From Pyrinomonadaceae bacterium (GTDB lineage Bacteria > Acidobacteriota > Blastocatellia > Pyrinomonadales > Pyrinomonadaceae), in contig JALHNX010000012.1 in NCBI GenBank assembly GCA_022843305.1, forward strand, positions 1 to 52,642: a stretch of DNA of 52,642 bases, written 5' to 3'. Under the pieces are notes generated by a model that saw only the letters and a list, made by a program, of their open reading frames with translations, ran no database searches and was not told the origin of the DNA. Both the position numbers and the translations under genes were made by a program. The stretch's first letter is position 1; the number at the start of each line of letters is the position of its first letter. This document shows positions 37,112-46,600 of the stretch, one piece after another.

Positions 37112-37399
37112 TTACTCCGTCTTTTTTGCTTCGCCATCTCCGGGTTTCGGACCGACGACTATTTTATCGCCCTCCGTCCTGATATTCGGCTGAGTATTTA
37201 ACTCAGTGTGTTTCAGCTGCTCGATCTCCTGAAGCTTCTGATTCAGTCTCGCCTCGAGCGGGGCGAGCTTCTGTTGATACTGAAGATTCAGGTTGTCGAT
37301 ACTCATACGGATATCGAATGCCTCTGCCTTTTTATCGCGGATCTCTCTGTCGAAATCACGGACTTTGGGCTCCTCTGTTTTTATTGTTTCGTCTGTCAT
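37112..37399 (-). CDS. Small coiled-coil protein
   Basis: A 95-residue Lys/Glu-rich protein with a coiled coil through the centre (DNLNLQYQQKLAPLEARLNQKLQEIEQL). GGAGATAATAA precedes the ATG. It lies between fiber and endolysin. Such proteins may be fiber chaperones or lysis accessories; no function can be read from it. Confidence 0.66.
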   Translation of the reverse strand: MTDETIKTEEPKVRDFDREIRDKKAEAFDIRMSIDNLNLQYQQKLAPLEARLNQKLQEIEQLKHTELNTQPNIRTEGDKIVVGPKPGDGEAKKTE

Positions 37400-37430
37400 A
37401 ATTTTTATTATCTCCTGATTAGTTAATCAC

Positions 37431-39434
37431 TTATCTTTCTGTCGCGAAAATATATTCAAAATACAAGTAGTCGAGCCACGCGGCGTTGAAAGCCGTGACC
37501 CCGGCAGATTTGACTAATTGTAAAAATGCTCCGACAGGCTGCGTGTCTAAGAGTGGCATATTGCTATTGACCATTCCGACGTAGGCGTTGTCGATGTAGA
37601 ATTGACCGATCGTGCCGTCTGCCGACATTCGAACTTCATAAGTGTGCATCGATCCGGCGACCGCCGTCACTCCTAGGTCGACGACTGTCTCGACTCCGCC
37701 AGCCCGACCAACGCCCTGCCATTTGCCGGCATTCTGGTCGAAAGCATATCGGAAATAGACTCCGTTTGCCGGCTCCGTAAATCGTTTATCACCAAACCCG
37801 GATCTCATAATAAACGTGTTCGTGACGTCGCTCAGCACCTCGATAGAAAATCGTGAAATGCTCCGGGCGATCCCCTGACCCAATCTGCAGACTTGAATAT
37901 CTGTGCCGTGCATTGCCGCCGTATGAATACAGGCGGCAGTCGTCGTCCCGGTTCGCAAATTGACGGGTAAGAATCCGACACCATTATAGGGAAATGGATT
38001 GGGAAAATTGTTGTTGAAAATCCCGGCGACGTTGTTCGCCACTGTGATCGGACTGTCGACGCCTGACCCATAGCCTAAGTCATTGAACATCACCACTCGA
38101 CGGCGAGGATTCTCTCTGAGATCGATCGCGTTTTTAGTCGGTGTCTCGAGCTTTCCGTTCCAGGTATTAAAAGTGTTTAGATCTTCCGCGACTTCGACGT
38201 GTCCCTCAAATCTCGACGGCGCATAGCTGTCAGATTTGATCGCGTAATTACTGACCGTGCCGACCTCAGTGTCAGCCCCGATGTAGACGCCGATCGCGTT
38301 CTCAATCGTCCCGCCGTTGACCCAGCCATCCGAAGATAATCCCCGTGCTTCGACGACCGTGTGACCGCCCGTCGTCGTCACGTGACCCCAGACAGCCCGC
38401 ATCAAATTAGTTGTTGCGCCGGCTGAGACCGTGCGTGCCCACCCCTCGACGCCGTGGATAAAATCGGCGTTCGAATATCCATTGGCACCGACGAATCTAC
38501 CGCCCACAAATTTGGGACAGGCAACCGCGGATCCTCGAAATGCCCCGCCGACAACCCCGACAGCCTCGGTCGCCGGTCCCTCTAGGTTAATGGAAAAATC
38601 GTGACCGTAAACGTTGGGTGTCCCAGTCAAATTACCTCGGTTACAGACTTGAGTTAAACCACCGTAAATTGGGGCGGATCCCGTGAAGTCGCCGCCGATC
38701 CTAAAAATATTCAGATGTCCGATATACCATTTATTATCTCCGTGGGCGGTAATCTTGACGTCTGATGCAAAATTGACGAAATGGTCGTTGACGTCAATTA
38801 GACCGGCGTTATTCTGGACATTATCGTTGCTGCCGATCGCGAATAACACCTGAGAATTTAATGACCCCTGAAAAGGCACATAATTCTTGTCCAAGAATTT
38901 GAAGACCCCGGTCGCCTTATTATAATTGAACCGGGAGTTGTCTTGATCCATTTGTCCGAGCTCATCGGCAAAGAGGACACTCCCTGAGGCAGCCCCGGAG
39001 ATCGGGTCGTCGATCGCGAGACCCGCCTGGGCGGCGACTTCATCGGCGACAGATTGCTCGATAAATGTGTAGAGCAAATCGCTTTCAGTCGGCGCCGGCA
39101 ATGACGCGTTTATCGCTGTCGCCAAATTGATCGGCGACCCGTCGCCGTATGCCAGTGAAAACGAGGCGAGATAATCGTCCTGCGCCAATCCGTCGTCCTC
39201 TTTTGGAAAGTATGCATTGTAGTTAATGCTCTGGAGCCCGTCCTCGTCACACCACAATTCTTTGCTGAATAACCCGTTGTTATCCGTTAAGGCTGTCACC
39301 TCTTCGTCGGGAATGACGTGCGTCGAAGTGAAGCCAATTTTCGACGTCAATTTGAATTTGATTTCCCCGTTGGAAATGGGATCACCGGCTGCGTTGACGG
39401 CGTACCCAATTACTTCTCTTAATCTTAAAGCCAT
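37431..39434 (-). CDS. Tail fiber/receptor-binding protein
   Basis: A 667-residue protein. The N-terminus (MALRLREVIGYAVNAAGDPISNGEIKF and following) is an Ig/carboxypeptidase-like attachment domain common at the base of fibers. The middle is a glycine- and asparagine-rich beta-repeat region, and the last ~200 residues (TTTAACIHTAAMHGTDIQV; GTIGQFYIDNAYVGMV) look like a concanavalin-type lectin fold for sugar binding. It is the last gene of the tail module. GAGGAGATAACT precedes the ATG. Confidence 0.78.
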   Translation of the reverse strand: MALRLREVIGYAVNAAGDPISNGEIKFKLTSKIGFTSTHVIPDEEVTALTDNNGLFSKELWCDEDGLQSINYNAYFPKEDDGLAQDDYLASFSLAYGDGSPINLATAINASLPAPTESDLLYTFIEQSVADEVAAQAGLAIDDPISGAASGSVLFADELGQMDQDNSRFNYNKATGVFKFLDKNYVPFQGSLNSQVLFAIGSNDNVQNNAGLIDVNDHFVNFASDVKITAHGDNKWYIGHLNIFRIGGDFTGSAPIYGGLTQVCNRGNLTGTPNVYGHDFSINLEGPATEAVGVVGGAFRGSAVACPKFVGGRFVGANGYSNADFIHGVEGWARTVSAGATTNLMRAVWGHVTTTGGHTVVEARGLSSDGWVNGGTIENAIGVYIGADTEVGTVSNYAIKSDSYAPSRFEGHVEVAEDLNTFNTWNGKLETPTKNAIDLRENPRRRVVMFNDLGYGSGVDSPITVANNVAGIFNNNFPNPFPYNGVGFLPVNLRTGTTTAACIHTAAMHGTDIQVCRLGQGIARSISRFSIEVLSDVTNTFIMRSGFGDKRFTEPANGVYFRYAFDQNAGKWQGVGRAGGVETVVDLGVTAVAGSMHTYEVRMSADGTIGQFYIDNAYVGMVNSNMPLLDTQPVGAFLQLVKSAGVTAFNAAWLDYLYFEYIFATER

Positions 39435-39455
39435 AGTTATCTCCTCAAAATAATA

Positions 39456-40562
39456 TTACGCCCCATAACCGATGACCGGATAATGGACACACTCTCTAAT
39501 GTCGACCGACGCGCCGTAGATCCCGGCGCCCAGGGGATTGTCTTTCCAGGCTGAGACGAAGTTCACGAGCATCTCGTTGTCAGCCATCGGAAATCGGGGA
39601 ATACGTCTCAATTTGTTACGCGCTGCGTCTTTGAAAATGAACGGTCGCTTGAGATCGTGATGCTCAAAAAATTCCCTGAACTCCTGATACTTCTCTTCCT
39701 CCCTCCACTCGAGATTCAGACCCATCGAAATCACGTTCTCGACCGGTGACAAATAGGTGAAATCCTCGACTTTATCTTTGGTCATCGTCTTCTCGGCGAG
39801 TGACTCGAATTGCTGTTGATTTCCCCAATCCTGAAAAGTCCCGTCGAGGACTCCGTAAGTCGTGATCGTCGTCTCGGCTTTTGTCCCAACATAGACGAAA
39901 CAATTCTCGACCGTTGCTCCGTTGTGATAGACCATTGGGACGGCATAGACGCTGGCTGCCAAATTACTGCGGGTCGATCTCAGCAGCTCAACTGTCCCAT
40001 TTGCCCTGATGACGTAATATTTGACGATGTCTCCTTCGCGGATAATCAGACCGCGGTCGCCGAGTGCCCAAAAACAGCCGCCCTTATAGACACCGTGCTC
40101 CCAAATGGAAAGGGCATTCGAGACACCAAAAATTATGCAATGCTCAATTCCATTTGAGAAAATAAAATCGTAGTCAATTGTCCCTGACTGGAGGGAGATC
40201 CCCGTCGTGACTAAAATATTCGTCGGTTTCCCTTCGATGGCAATATCGGTCGACCACGGACCGGCGACTGCACCTGAGAACCCGTCCGCCCCCGTCCGCG
40301 TGATTGCCGCTGAGCCCGAGTCAAATGTCGTTCCCGTCGCCGGGACATAAGTGACGCCGTTGAGCTCCAGAGCTTTGATCACCAGATTCTCATAAGACCG
40401 ATTGGGAGGAGTCCACGGCAATACTTCATTTCCCTGATAATAGCTGTAGACGCCCGGAATCAAAATTCGATTAAAACCCGTTGACCCCGAGACTGTGATA
40501 TACGGTAGTGACGGTGAATCAAACCTGTGTTGCATCTTCGTGATCGAAATTCCTATCGGCAT
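39456..40562 (-). CDS. Tail tip/baseplate protein
   Basis: A 368-residue protein. A beta-rich N-terminal and middle section and a C-terminal EEEKYQEFREFFEHHDLKRPFIFKDAARNKLRRIPRF that recalls the C-terminal parts of phage minor tail proteins. No precise family is assigned. It is between the PA14-containing tail protein and the fiber gene and would be built into the tail tip. Confidence 0.62.
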   Translation of the reverse strand: MPIGISITKMQHRFDSPSLPYITVSGSTGFNRILIPGVYSYYQGNEVLPWTPPNRSYENLVIKALELNGVTYVPATGTTFDSGSAAITRTGADGFSGAVAGPWSTDIAIEGKPTNILVTTGISLQSGTIDYDFIFSNGIEHCIIFGVSNALSIWEHGVYKGGCFWALGDRGLIIREGDIVKYYVIRANGTVELLRSTRSNLAASVYAVPMVYHNGATVENCFVYVGTKAETTITTYGVLDGTFQDWGNQQQFESLAEKTMTKDKVEDFTYLSPVENVISMGLNLEWREEEKYQEFREFFEHHDLKRPFIFKDAARNKLRRIPRFPMADNEMLVNFVSAWKDNPLGAGIYGASVDIRECVHYPVIGYGA

Positions 40563-40568
40563 AATTTT

Positions 40569-42521
40569 CTAAACGACCTCCACTGTATACAACGGTAACA
40601 CAATTGGCAGCAATCCGAAAGAGACTCGTAGCCCCTGACGCTCAACGGACATAACTTGGCAAGTCGAAGTCTCAATTTTACGGTCTCCGGAGATCCAGTT
40701 TTTGAGCGTCACATATTGATTTTTTGTGATCACCCCGGAGCCTCGACGACCGGCGATCCCGAGGTCGTGTGTCGGGTCGGTCGTCATCTTAAAGTCGACG
40801 TCCGAGAGGATCTTCGCCTGACCCCTGTGCATCACCATTAGATCTGCCGGTTGATCGTTGTTCGGCATACCATTGCCTCGCTCCCTCAACACCGGGCGAT
40901 CCTGCTCGACGAACTCTTCCGGATAACCCGTGTAAATCTTCCGGCGATAGCTGTAGAGTGCAAAATTTCTGCGGTCTCGGCGATGTCTCCGGACTTTTGT
41001 AAAACTCTTTTCCAAGATATTCGAGTCGGCGTCGTCGTCCTCAGCATCAAATATGAAGTCGTAGATCGGGGCTCGATCTGGCTCGAGGAACACGACTTTT
41101 CCGTCTTTGTCTGTCCACTCCCAGCCCGGGCATTTTCCGATCACGTGCTCAAATACCAGACTCGTCTCAGTCGGGGTCGAGAACGCCGAATTGATCTCGA
41201 TCAACGGGATTTGATTATCCGGTTCAAATAGATTCTGAACCGGAACAACTTCTTCGAGAAGGGACGGTGCACTCCATTTCAAAATATGTGTCCACGGACC
41301 AGTTGATTGACTAAAAAGAATTTCAACCGTCGCTACGTGGTCAACCGCAGGTGAGACGTAATTTCCAGTCAACGTCGCCGGACCGCCTGTCCCATCAATG
41401 ATCGTCGCCCCGCCGATGATCAATTTTGTGTAGTCGTCGACGGTGATCTTCATCTGATAAGTCTCAGCGTATTTGAATTTTATCTTACCCGTCCAACGCA
41501 TCCAAAAGTTCGTCGCCGTGATCCCCTCACGTGGGGCAGCTGACGAACTGGCAAAATTTATACCCTCGGTCCGGTCAACAAATAATGGATTTGTATATGT
41601 CGGTGAACCGGCGTGCGTCCCGTACTCTGTCTTGAGCCCTCGACCCGCCTGCGTGGTGTCACTTCTTTCCCAGACTAAAGTCGGCGAAGCGGTCTTTAAT
41701 GTGTCCCAGGACGCCCAATCCAGTCTACTCGTGGGTTTCTTATACTCGGTCAATAAGACGTCGGCGGCGACCAACGCCGGATTACCCAAAAGTCCCGAGG
41801 AAGCGTCGACAATTCCGATGGTAGCTCCAGACGAATCGTAGTTCATCAATTTGCGACCTTTCCCCTCGACACGGAAGTCGTCCCAGGTTGGCTCGACGTT
41901 TGTGTTATATGTCGACGGCAGGTAGCCCTCAACATAGCAGATCCCAGAAAATGTCGTCTTCGTCTCCGGACAATAGGTCGGCAGCCCCTGGACGGGATCG
42001 TCCCACCCGGCGTTGGCTTTCCAACCCGTGATAGTCCCCGACCCGGCTCCAGTAATATCGACCGCGGTCGTGGTCGTCGCCGGGTCCGTGCTGCTGAGAT
42101 TATAGGTGTCTCCGGATTTATTATAGACGTAGAGTTTATTCGTCGTGATACCCGGTGGCAATACTCCACCGCGGACGTGAAATCGGATCGGATCGTTATT
42201 CGCCAATCCTATGCCGGGCAGAGTCACCGTATTCGCACTCGTGTCCACGGCAGTGACGACGAACGGCGAAATCTGTTTGGTCAGCGTCCCGGGGTGCATC
42301 ACATAGTCACCTGAGGAAATGTAGCCGCCTTTGTAACTGATCTTGATCGCCGACGTGTCCATTCCATATTTGCCGCCGTCCGAGATTGCCATCAGGAATT
42401 TGACACGACTTCCGGTGAAGCCCCAGAAGAATCCGAGGCCGGCGGTGATGTAGTCGTTGTAGACTCCTCCGGCGAGTGTCGGATTCGTCCTATCTTCTGG
42501 TCTGCGTAAAATCCAAGGCAT
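40569..42521 (-). CDS. Tail tip protein with PA14-like domain
   Basis: A 650-residue protein. The outer parts are tail-tip-like (for example a C-terminal YSYRRKIYTGYPEEF and LSDVDFKMTTDPTHDLG). In the middle lies a PA14-like carbohydrate-binding domain: GINFASSSAAPREG, FWMRWTGKIKFKYAETYQMKI, DDYTKLIIGG, and a closing WTHILKWSAPS. That fits host-surface glycan binding at the tip. The strong start is at 42521, just after the intein-bearing gene. Confidence 0.72.
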   Translation of the reverse strand: MPWILRRPEDRTNPTLAGGVYNDYITAGLGFFWGFTGSRVKFLMAISDGGKYGMDTSAIKISYKGGYISSGDYVMHPGTLTKQISPFVVTAVDTSANTVTLPGIGLANNDPIRFHVRGGVLPPGITTNKLYVYNKSGDTYNLSSTDPATTTTAVDITGAGSGTITGWKANAGWDDPVQGLPTYCPETKTTFSGICYVEGYLPSTYNTNVEPTWDDFRVEGKGRKLMNYDSSGATIGIVDASSGLLGNPALVAADVLLTEYKKPTSRLDWASWDTLKTASPTLVWERSDTTQAGRGLKTEYGTHAGSPTYTNPLFVDRTEGINFASSSAAPREGITATNFWMRWTGKIKFKYAETYQMKITVDDYTKLIIGGATIIDGTGGPATLTGNYVSPAVDHVATVEILFSQSTGPWTHILKWSAPSLLEEVVPVQNLFEPDNQIPLIEINSAFSTPTETSLVFEHVIGKCPGWEWTDKDGKVVFLEPDRAPIYDFIFDAEDDDADSNILEKSFTKVRRHRRDRRNFALYSYRRKIYTGYPEEFVEQDRPVLRERGNGMPNNDQPADLMVMHRGQAKILSDVDFKMTTDPTHDLGIAGRRGSGVITKNQYVTLKNWISGDRKIETSTCQVMSVERQGLRVSFGLLPIVLPLYTVEVV

Positions 42522-42525
42522 AAAA

Positions 42526-43677
42526 TTATAAAAGGATCACCGGCTTACTATTGTGAACGGCAATTTTTTTGTCCCCGTCGACGACGATGAAATATGTGTG
42601 ACAGTCGTCGATCCATAAGTTATAAACTCGTGTATGCATATCCTCGACCCAGCTGCGTCGCATAATCAGATCTTTCCAATCCGTCGAGTTCCAATACCGG
42701 ACAGATTCTCCGTGCTCGATCCACGACGCCGGTCTATAGAGATCTCGGTCGACGAGAAATAAATGTTCGTGGGTCGTTTTCACCTGAGCAGCCGAATGCC
42801 CGATCTCCATTTTGTAGAGCTGCTCGACGACGTGTCTGTGTTGTTGTAAGACGAGGCATTTCTTCAGCGTTCCGGCGACGGTGTGTGACCAAATATAGTC
42901 GCCCGCAACGACGTCTTTGATTTTCTTATAGCTGCCGTCTGCCATCCAAACCAGAGTATCTCCGGAGAAACACGACCCGCTGCCTCCATAAGTCCAGCCA
43001 CCTGATCCACCCGTGTAAGTCTGGATCTGAGCCGATGTCAATGCCTCGACGGCGTAATATCTCCACTCGTTATTGTGATCGATACACCCATCGGTCCCCT
43101 CCCGTTTATGTGTGCAGAAGACCGCGTTCCCGCCCTGGGCAGTTTGCCAGCCACAGGGATCGTATTCCGGAGCCTTAAGACCGTTCTTATTGAAGATCGC
43201 CGCACAATAGCGTTGAGTGAGGATACGACCCGCGGTCAGAAATCCAGTCCGTGACATATCACTCACGATATTAAAAGCTATCTGGAGGCTACTATCAGCC
43301 AAAGAGTGGCGTTCTACGAATCCGTCCATCACCGTTTCTGACTCGAAGATCTCATTTTCGGTCAACAGGCAATCTTTTATGATGACCCGAATATCCTCGG
43401 CGACGTCCTCGTAGTCTTTCATCGCCCAATACCAATTTTGATCGGGGTCGTTGATCTGAAAATCCGAGGTGTCCTGCCCCCCGCCCCGCTGAAATCTCGT
43501 GAACGGGACATCGGCTAATGCCCGGAGATATAGATCCCCGTCACACTCAAATTCACGTGTCCCGAAGCACAGTGTCTGTCCCGGGAAAGCGTCATACGCC
43601 GGAAAGATCATCTTCACCCCGGCGGCGTAAGTCGCCGACCGATTGGTCCTCGCATTTTCATAGGCTGCTGAAGCCAT
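42526..43677 (-). CDS. Lambda L-like tail tip protein carrying a mini-intein
   Basis: A 383-residue precursor. Residues 1-235 are a lambda gpL-like minor tail protein with the typical cysteine region (YCAAIF, DPCGWQ, FCTHKREGTDGC), which binds an iron-sulfur cluster in that family. Residues 236-376 are a Hint/intein domain, leaving only seven C-terminal residues (SKPVILL). Predicted splicing would yield 242 residues. It follows the tape measure by one overlapping base, the lambda H-M-L order. If splicing fails, only the short end is missing. Confidence 0.8.
   Translation of the reverse strand: MASAAYENARTNRSATYAAGVKMIFPAYDAFPGQTLCFGTREFECDGDLYLRALADVPFTRFQRGGGQDTSDFQINDPDQNWYWAMKDYEDVAEDIRVIIKDCLLTENEIFESETVMDGFVERHSLADSSLQIAFNIVSDMSRTGFLTAGRILTQRYCAAIFNKNGLKAPEYDPCGWQTAQGGNAVFCTHKREGTDGCIDHNNEWRYYAVEALTSAQIQTYTGGSGGWTYGGSGSCFSGDTLVWMADGSYKKIKDVVAGDYIWSHTVAGTLKKCLVLQQHRHVVEQLYKMEIGHSAAQVKTTHEHLFLVDRDLYRPASWIEHGESVRYWNSTDWKDLIMRRSWVEDMHTRVYNLWIDDCHTYFIVVDGDKKIAVHNSKPVILL
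42550..42972 (-). other. Mini-intein (141 residues, no homing endonuclease)
   Basis: N-terminal block CFSGDTLVWMADGSYKKIKD (Cys1), block B KTTHEHLF (Thr and His), and C-terminal RVYNLWIDDCHTYFIVVDG...IAVHN followed by Ser. Penultimate His, terminal Asn and the +1 Ser nucleophile are all present, so splicing looks possible. No DOD or HNH endonuclease region is inserted. Confidence 0.82.
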
Positions 43678-46600
43678 TAACTTCCTCCCTCCGCTCTGCG
43701 AAGTGCCTTGGGAATTGCACCATCGCGTCCATTTCTGTAGATCACCTCTTCAACAGTTGCCTCAATTTTCTTTTTACCCTGAGGAGTGTCAATCCAGGTG
43801 TCTGTCGTCGCCGTGAATGAGCCGTCTTCGTTTTCAAACACGTTGACTGTGTTGTAGACTTTGATTTCGCCGGTGCCCGATCCAGGCTGAGAAACTCCCG
43901 ACCCGACAATTGAGTTGTTCATCAGGCTGCCGCCGTCGGCGAATCTCGGTGTCTCGTCGATTTCGGCGAACAAGATGTTGCCCAGGTTTTTGCCCTGGTT
44001 TCTGCGGATCGCGTCGAGTCTGTTAACGCCGATGTTGCTCGTCGTCTTCGCGTCCAGGACATATTCCCGATTGGAGATCCGCGCCATAATTGAATCGCTC
44101 TTCGGACCGCCGGGACCAGAGACGTAGCCCAAAGGATTGACTCGGTAGTTGCCTCCGATGAATTGGCTCGTCGAACCGCCGTCGCCAAAGGTTGGTGTCA
44201 GTCGAGCCAGATTGGCTTGTCGACCTTCCTGCGATTTGACGGCGCCCTTCAAAATGTTGATCTTGGCGTCGATCCTGGAGACATCTGCCAAGGCGTGTCT
44301 TCTCGCCTTGCTGTCTTTCAACTGACCCATCGCGTCGAGATAATTCTTACGGATCTCATCTGCCTGGCTCAACGCCTGAGCACCGTCGATTTTATCCGAG
44401 CTGACGTCCGCAATCAATTTATCTATCGCCGCGAAGGAGTCGAGCATAGCTTGGTTACGGGTCTTTTCATCGGCACGTCGTTGTTTGTTTCTGCCGAAGA
44501 GCACCTGACCCAGCGCCATAATACCGCCGATCGCCGCCCCGACAGCCAATCCGACAGGACCGCCGAGTGAGGAGATCCCAAGCATCGAAGCCAATGAGCT
44601 CATCATACCGATGCCCGAGGCGGCGCCCATCATAATATTGCCGACCGGACCTCCGATCATCGACCCAGCCATACCACCGATCATACCCACTGTAGATATA
44701 GTCCCTGAGTTGAATCCGAAGCCCTTGTCTCCGAAGATCCCGCCCTTGCCGAAGATATTACCGATGCTCATTTTTCCGGCACCGGCACCTTTTGGTCCCG
44801 CAGACCCGTGGGCGATCTCGTGAGCCAGAGTCATAGGCAGCCCAGAAGATATTTGTCTCATCGCCCCGCCCAACGGCGTCGGCGTCGCGTTCTGCGTCAA
44901 CGTCGGCAGATCCAGTCCCGGGATATTCTGGAGCATCTGCATTGCCTGCTGTGGAGCTGACCCACCAGCCCTGACAGCCGGATTATTGACAAACGATGTC
45001 GAGGTCGTACTCAGCGAGACTCCTCCCGAACTTCCGGAACTCGCCCCTCCGCCGCCACCACCGCGATTAAACAGGCTCATTATCCCGCCGCCAGCTCCGT
45101 TTCCGGAGGCACCTCCCGCCCCGTTGTTCTTCCCGATGCCGAATACTTTAAGAAATTGGTCGGCAATTTTGTTCTGAAGACCCGTGGCGAGCTGATTCAT
45201 CACGTTTAAGAAGAGATTTTTGAAGAAAGACTTGACACCTTGACCCAAAGTATCTAAGGCTCCCTTGACCCCTTTCTCGAACAACGCCATAAAGCTGTCG
45301 GCGAATATTCCACCGAAGTCCATACCCGCCTGTTTGACGAAGTCGTTGTAGGCGTCAATTTTGGACTTCATCTCGAGCTGCTGTTGAGTTAACCGCAGTT
45401 GATTCTTCTGCTCCTCAGTCAAATCTTTCAGTGACCCGGTCGTCAACTCGAGTTCAAAGCGCTGGGTCTCCGTCAAATCAGTATTTTCACGGAGCCGCTC
45501 ATTCATCTCTTTCAGAGTATCGGCGAAGAGTTTCGTCTGCTCCTGAGACTTCTCAGCAGCTCTCAACTGGTCTTGGGCGGCGTTTCGGCGACGGAACATT
45601 TCACGGACATAGTCGCTTCCCAAACCAAACGGAGTGACGGGGATCTTATTATTCCGGATATAGTCATCAGCCTCATTGGCACGCTCGAAGTCACGTCGCT
45701 GATCCTCAGTCATTCCGGCAGCCCGAGCTTCACGCTCGATCTTCTGAATCTCCTGAGTCATATCCGCCGTGAACTTATTCATCTGTTCACGGAATTTATT
45801 GTCTTTGTCCGTTTGGAAGATCTGATTCAACAAGTCCCGTGTCTGGGCGAGTTTCGGGTTGAGTCTCTCAAATTCTTCTTTGCTCAATCCGGTCTTCTCA
45901 CGGAGCTGCTCCATTTTCAAATTGAACTCTTCCAGGGGCGTCAGCGTCTCACCTGTCGCGGCTTTCATCGCGGCGAGCCTCTGGACACCGTCGTCGTAGG
46001 TCGAATTGACGAGACCCTGGGCGTCGGCGAGCGACTGAAGTTTGGTCAACGACTCGGTCGCGATCTGGAGATTCGTCGACTGATAATCTTGCTCACTGAC
46101 TCCCATCTGGTCGATGAGCAGGGCGATCTGCTGACGCTTACGCTGGAGCTCTTCGAGGATCCGGAGTTCTTTTTCCTGACCGGCGGCGATCTCAGCCTGA
46201 GTCGAGGCGACGATGGGAGACGTCAATTCTACATTTAATTCACGGCTCAACAGGACGAGCTTCTGGAGACGCTGCTGAGCATTTTGCATTATCTGCTCAT
46301 CGGCGAGTTCCCAAGGTGTCTTCGGCACTTCGAGACTACTCATAGCATCGTAGTCACCGGTCTTGCCGCCCTTGACTTTTCCGAGACCGCGTTTGGTCCG
46401 GGCGAGGACTTTGGCTGTGTATTGATTGAACGTCGGCTCGTCGCCCTTGCCGCCAAAATTCGCGGCATAGTCTTTCATATTGTCCGGACCGCCATACCAA
46501 GCGGCGGCAGCCATACGGACGGCGACTTCTTTGTTGCCCTTTGCCATTTTCAGAGCCGTCGCCAAATAGCGACCCATATACAAATTGAAGACTTTGATCT

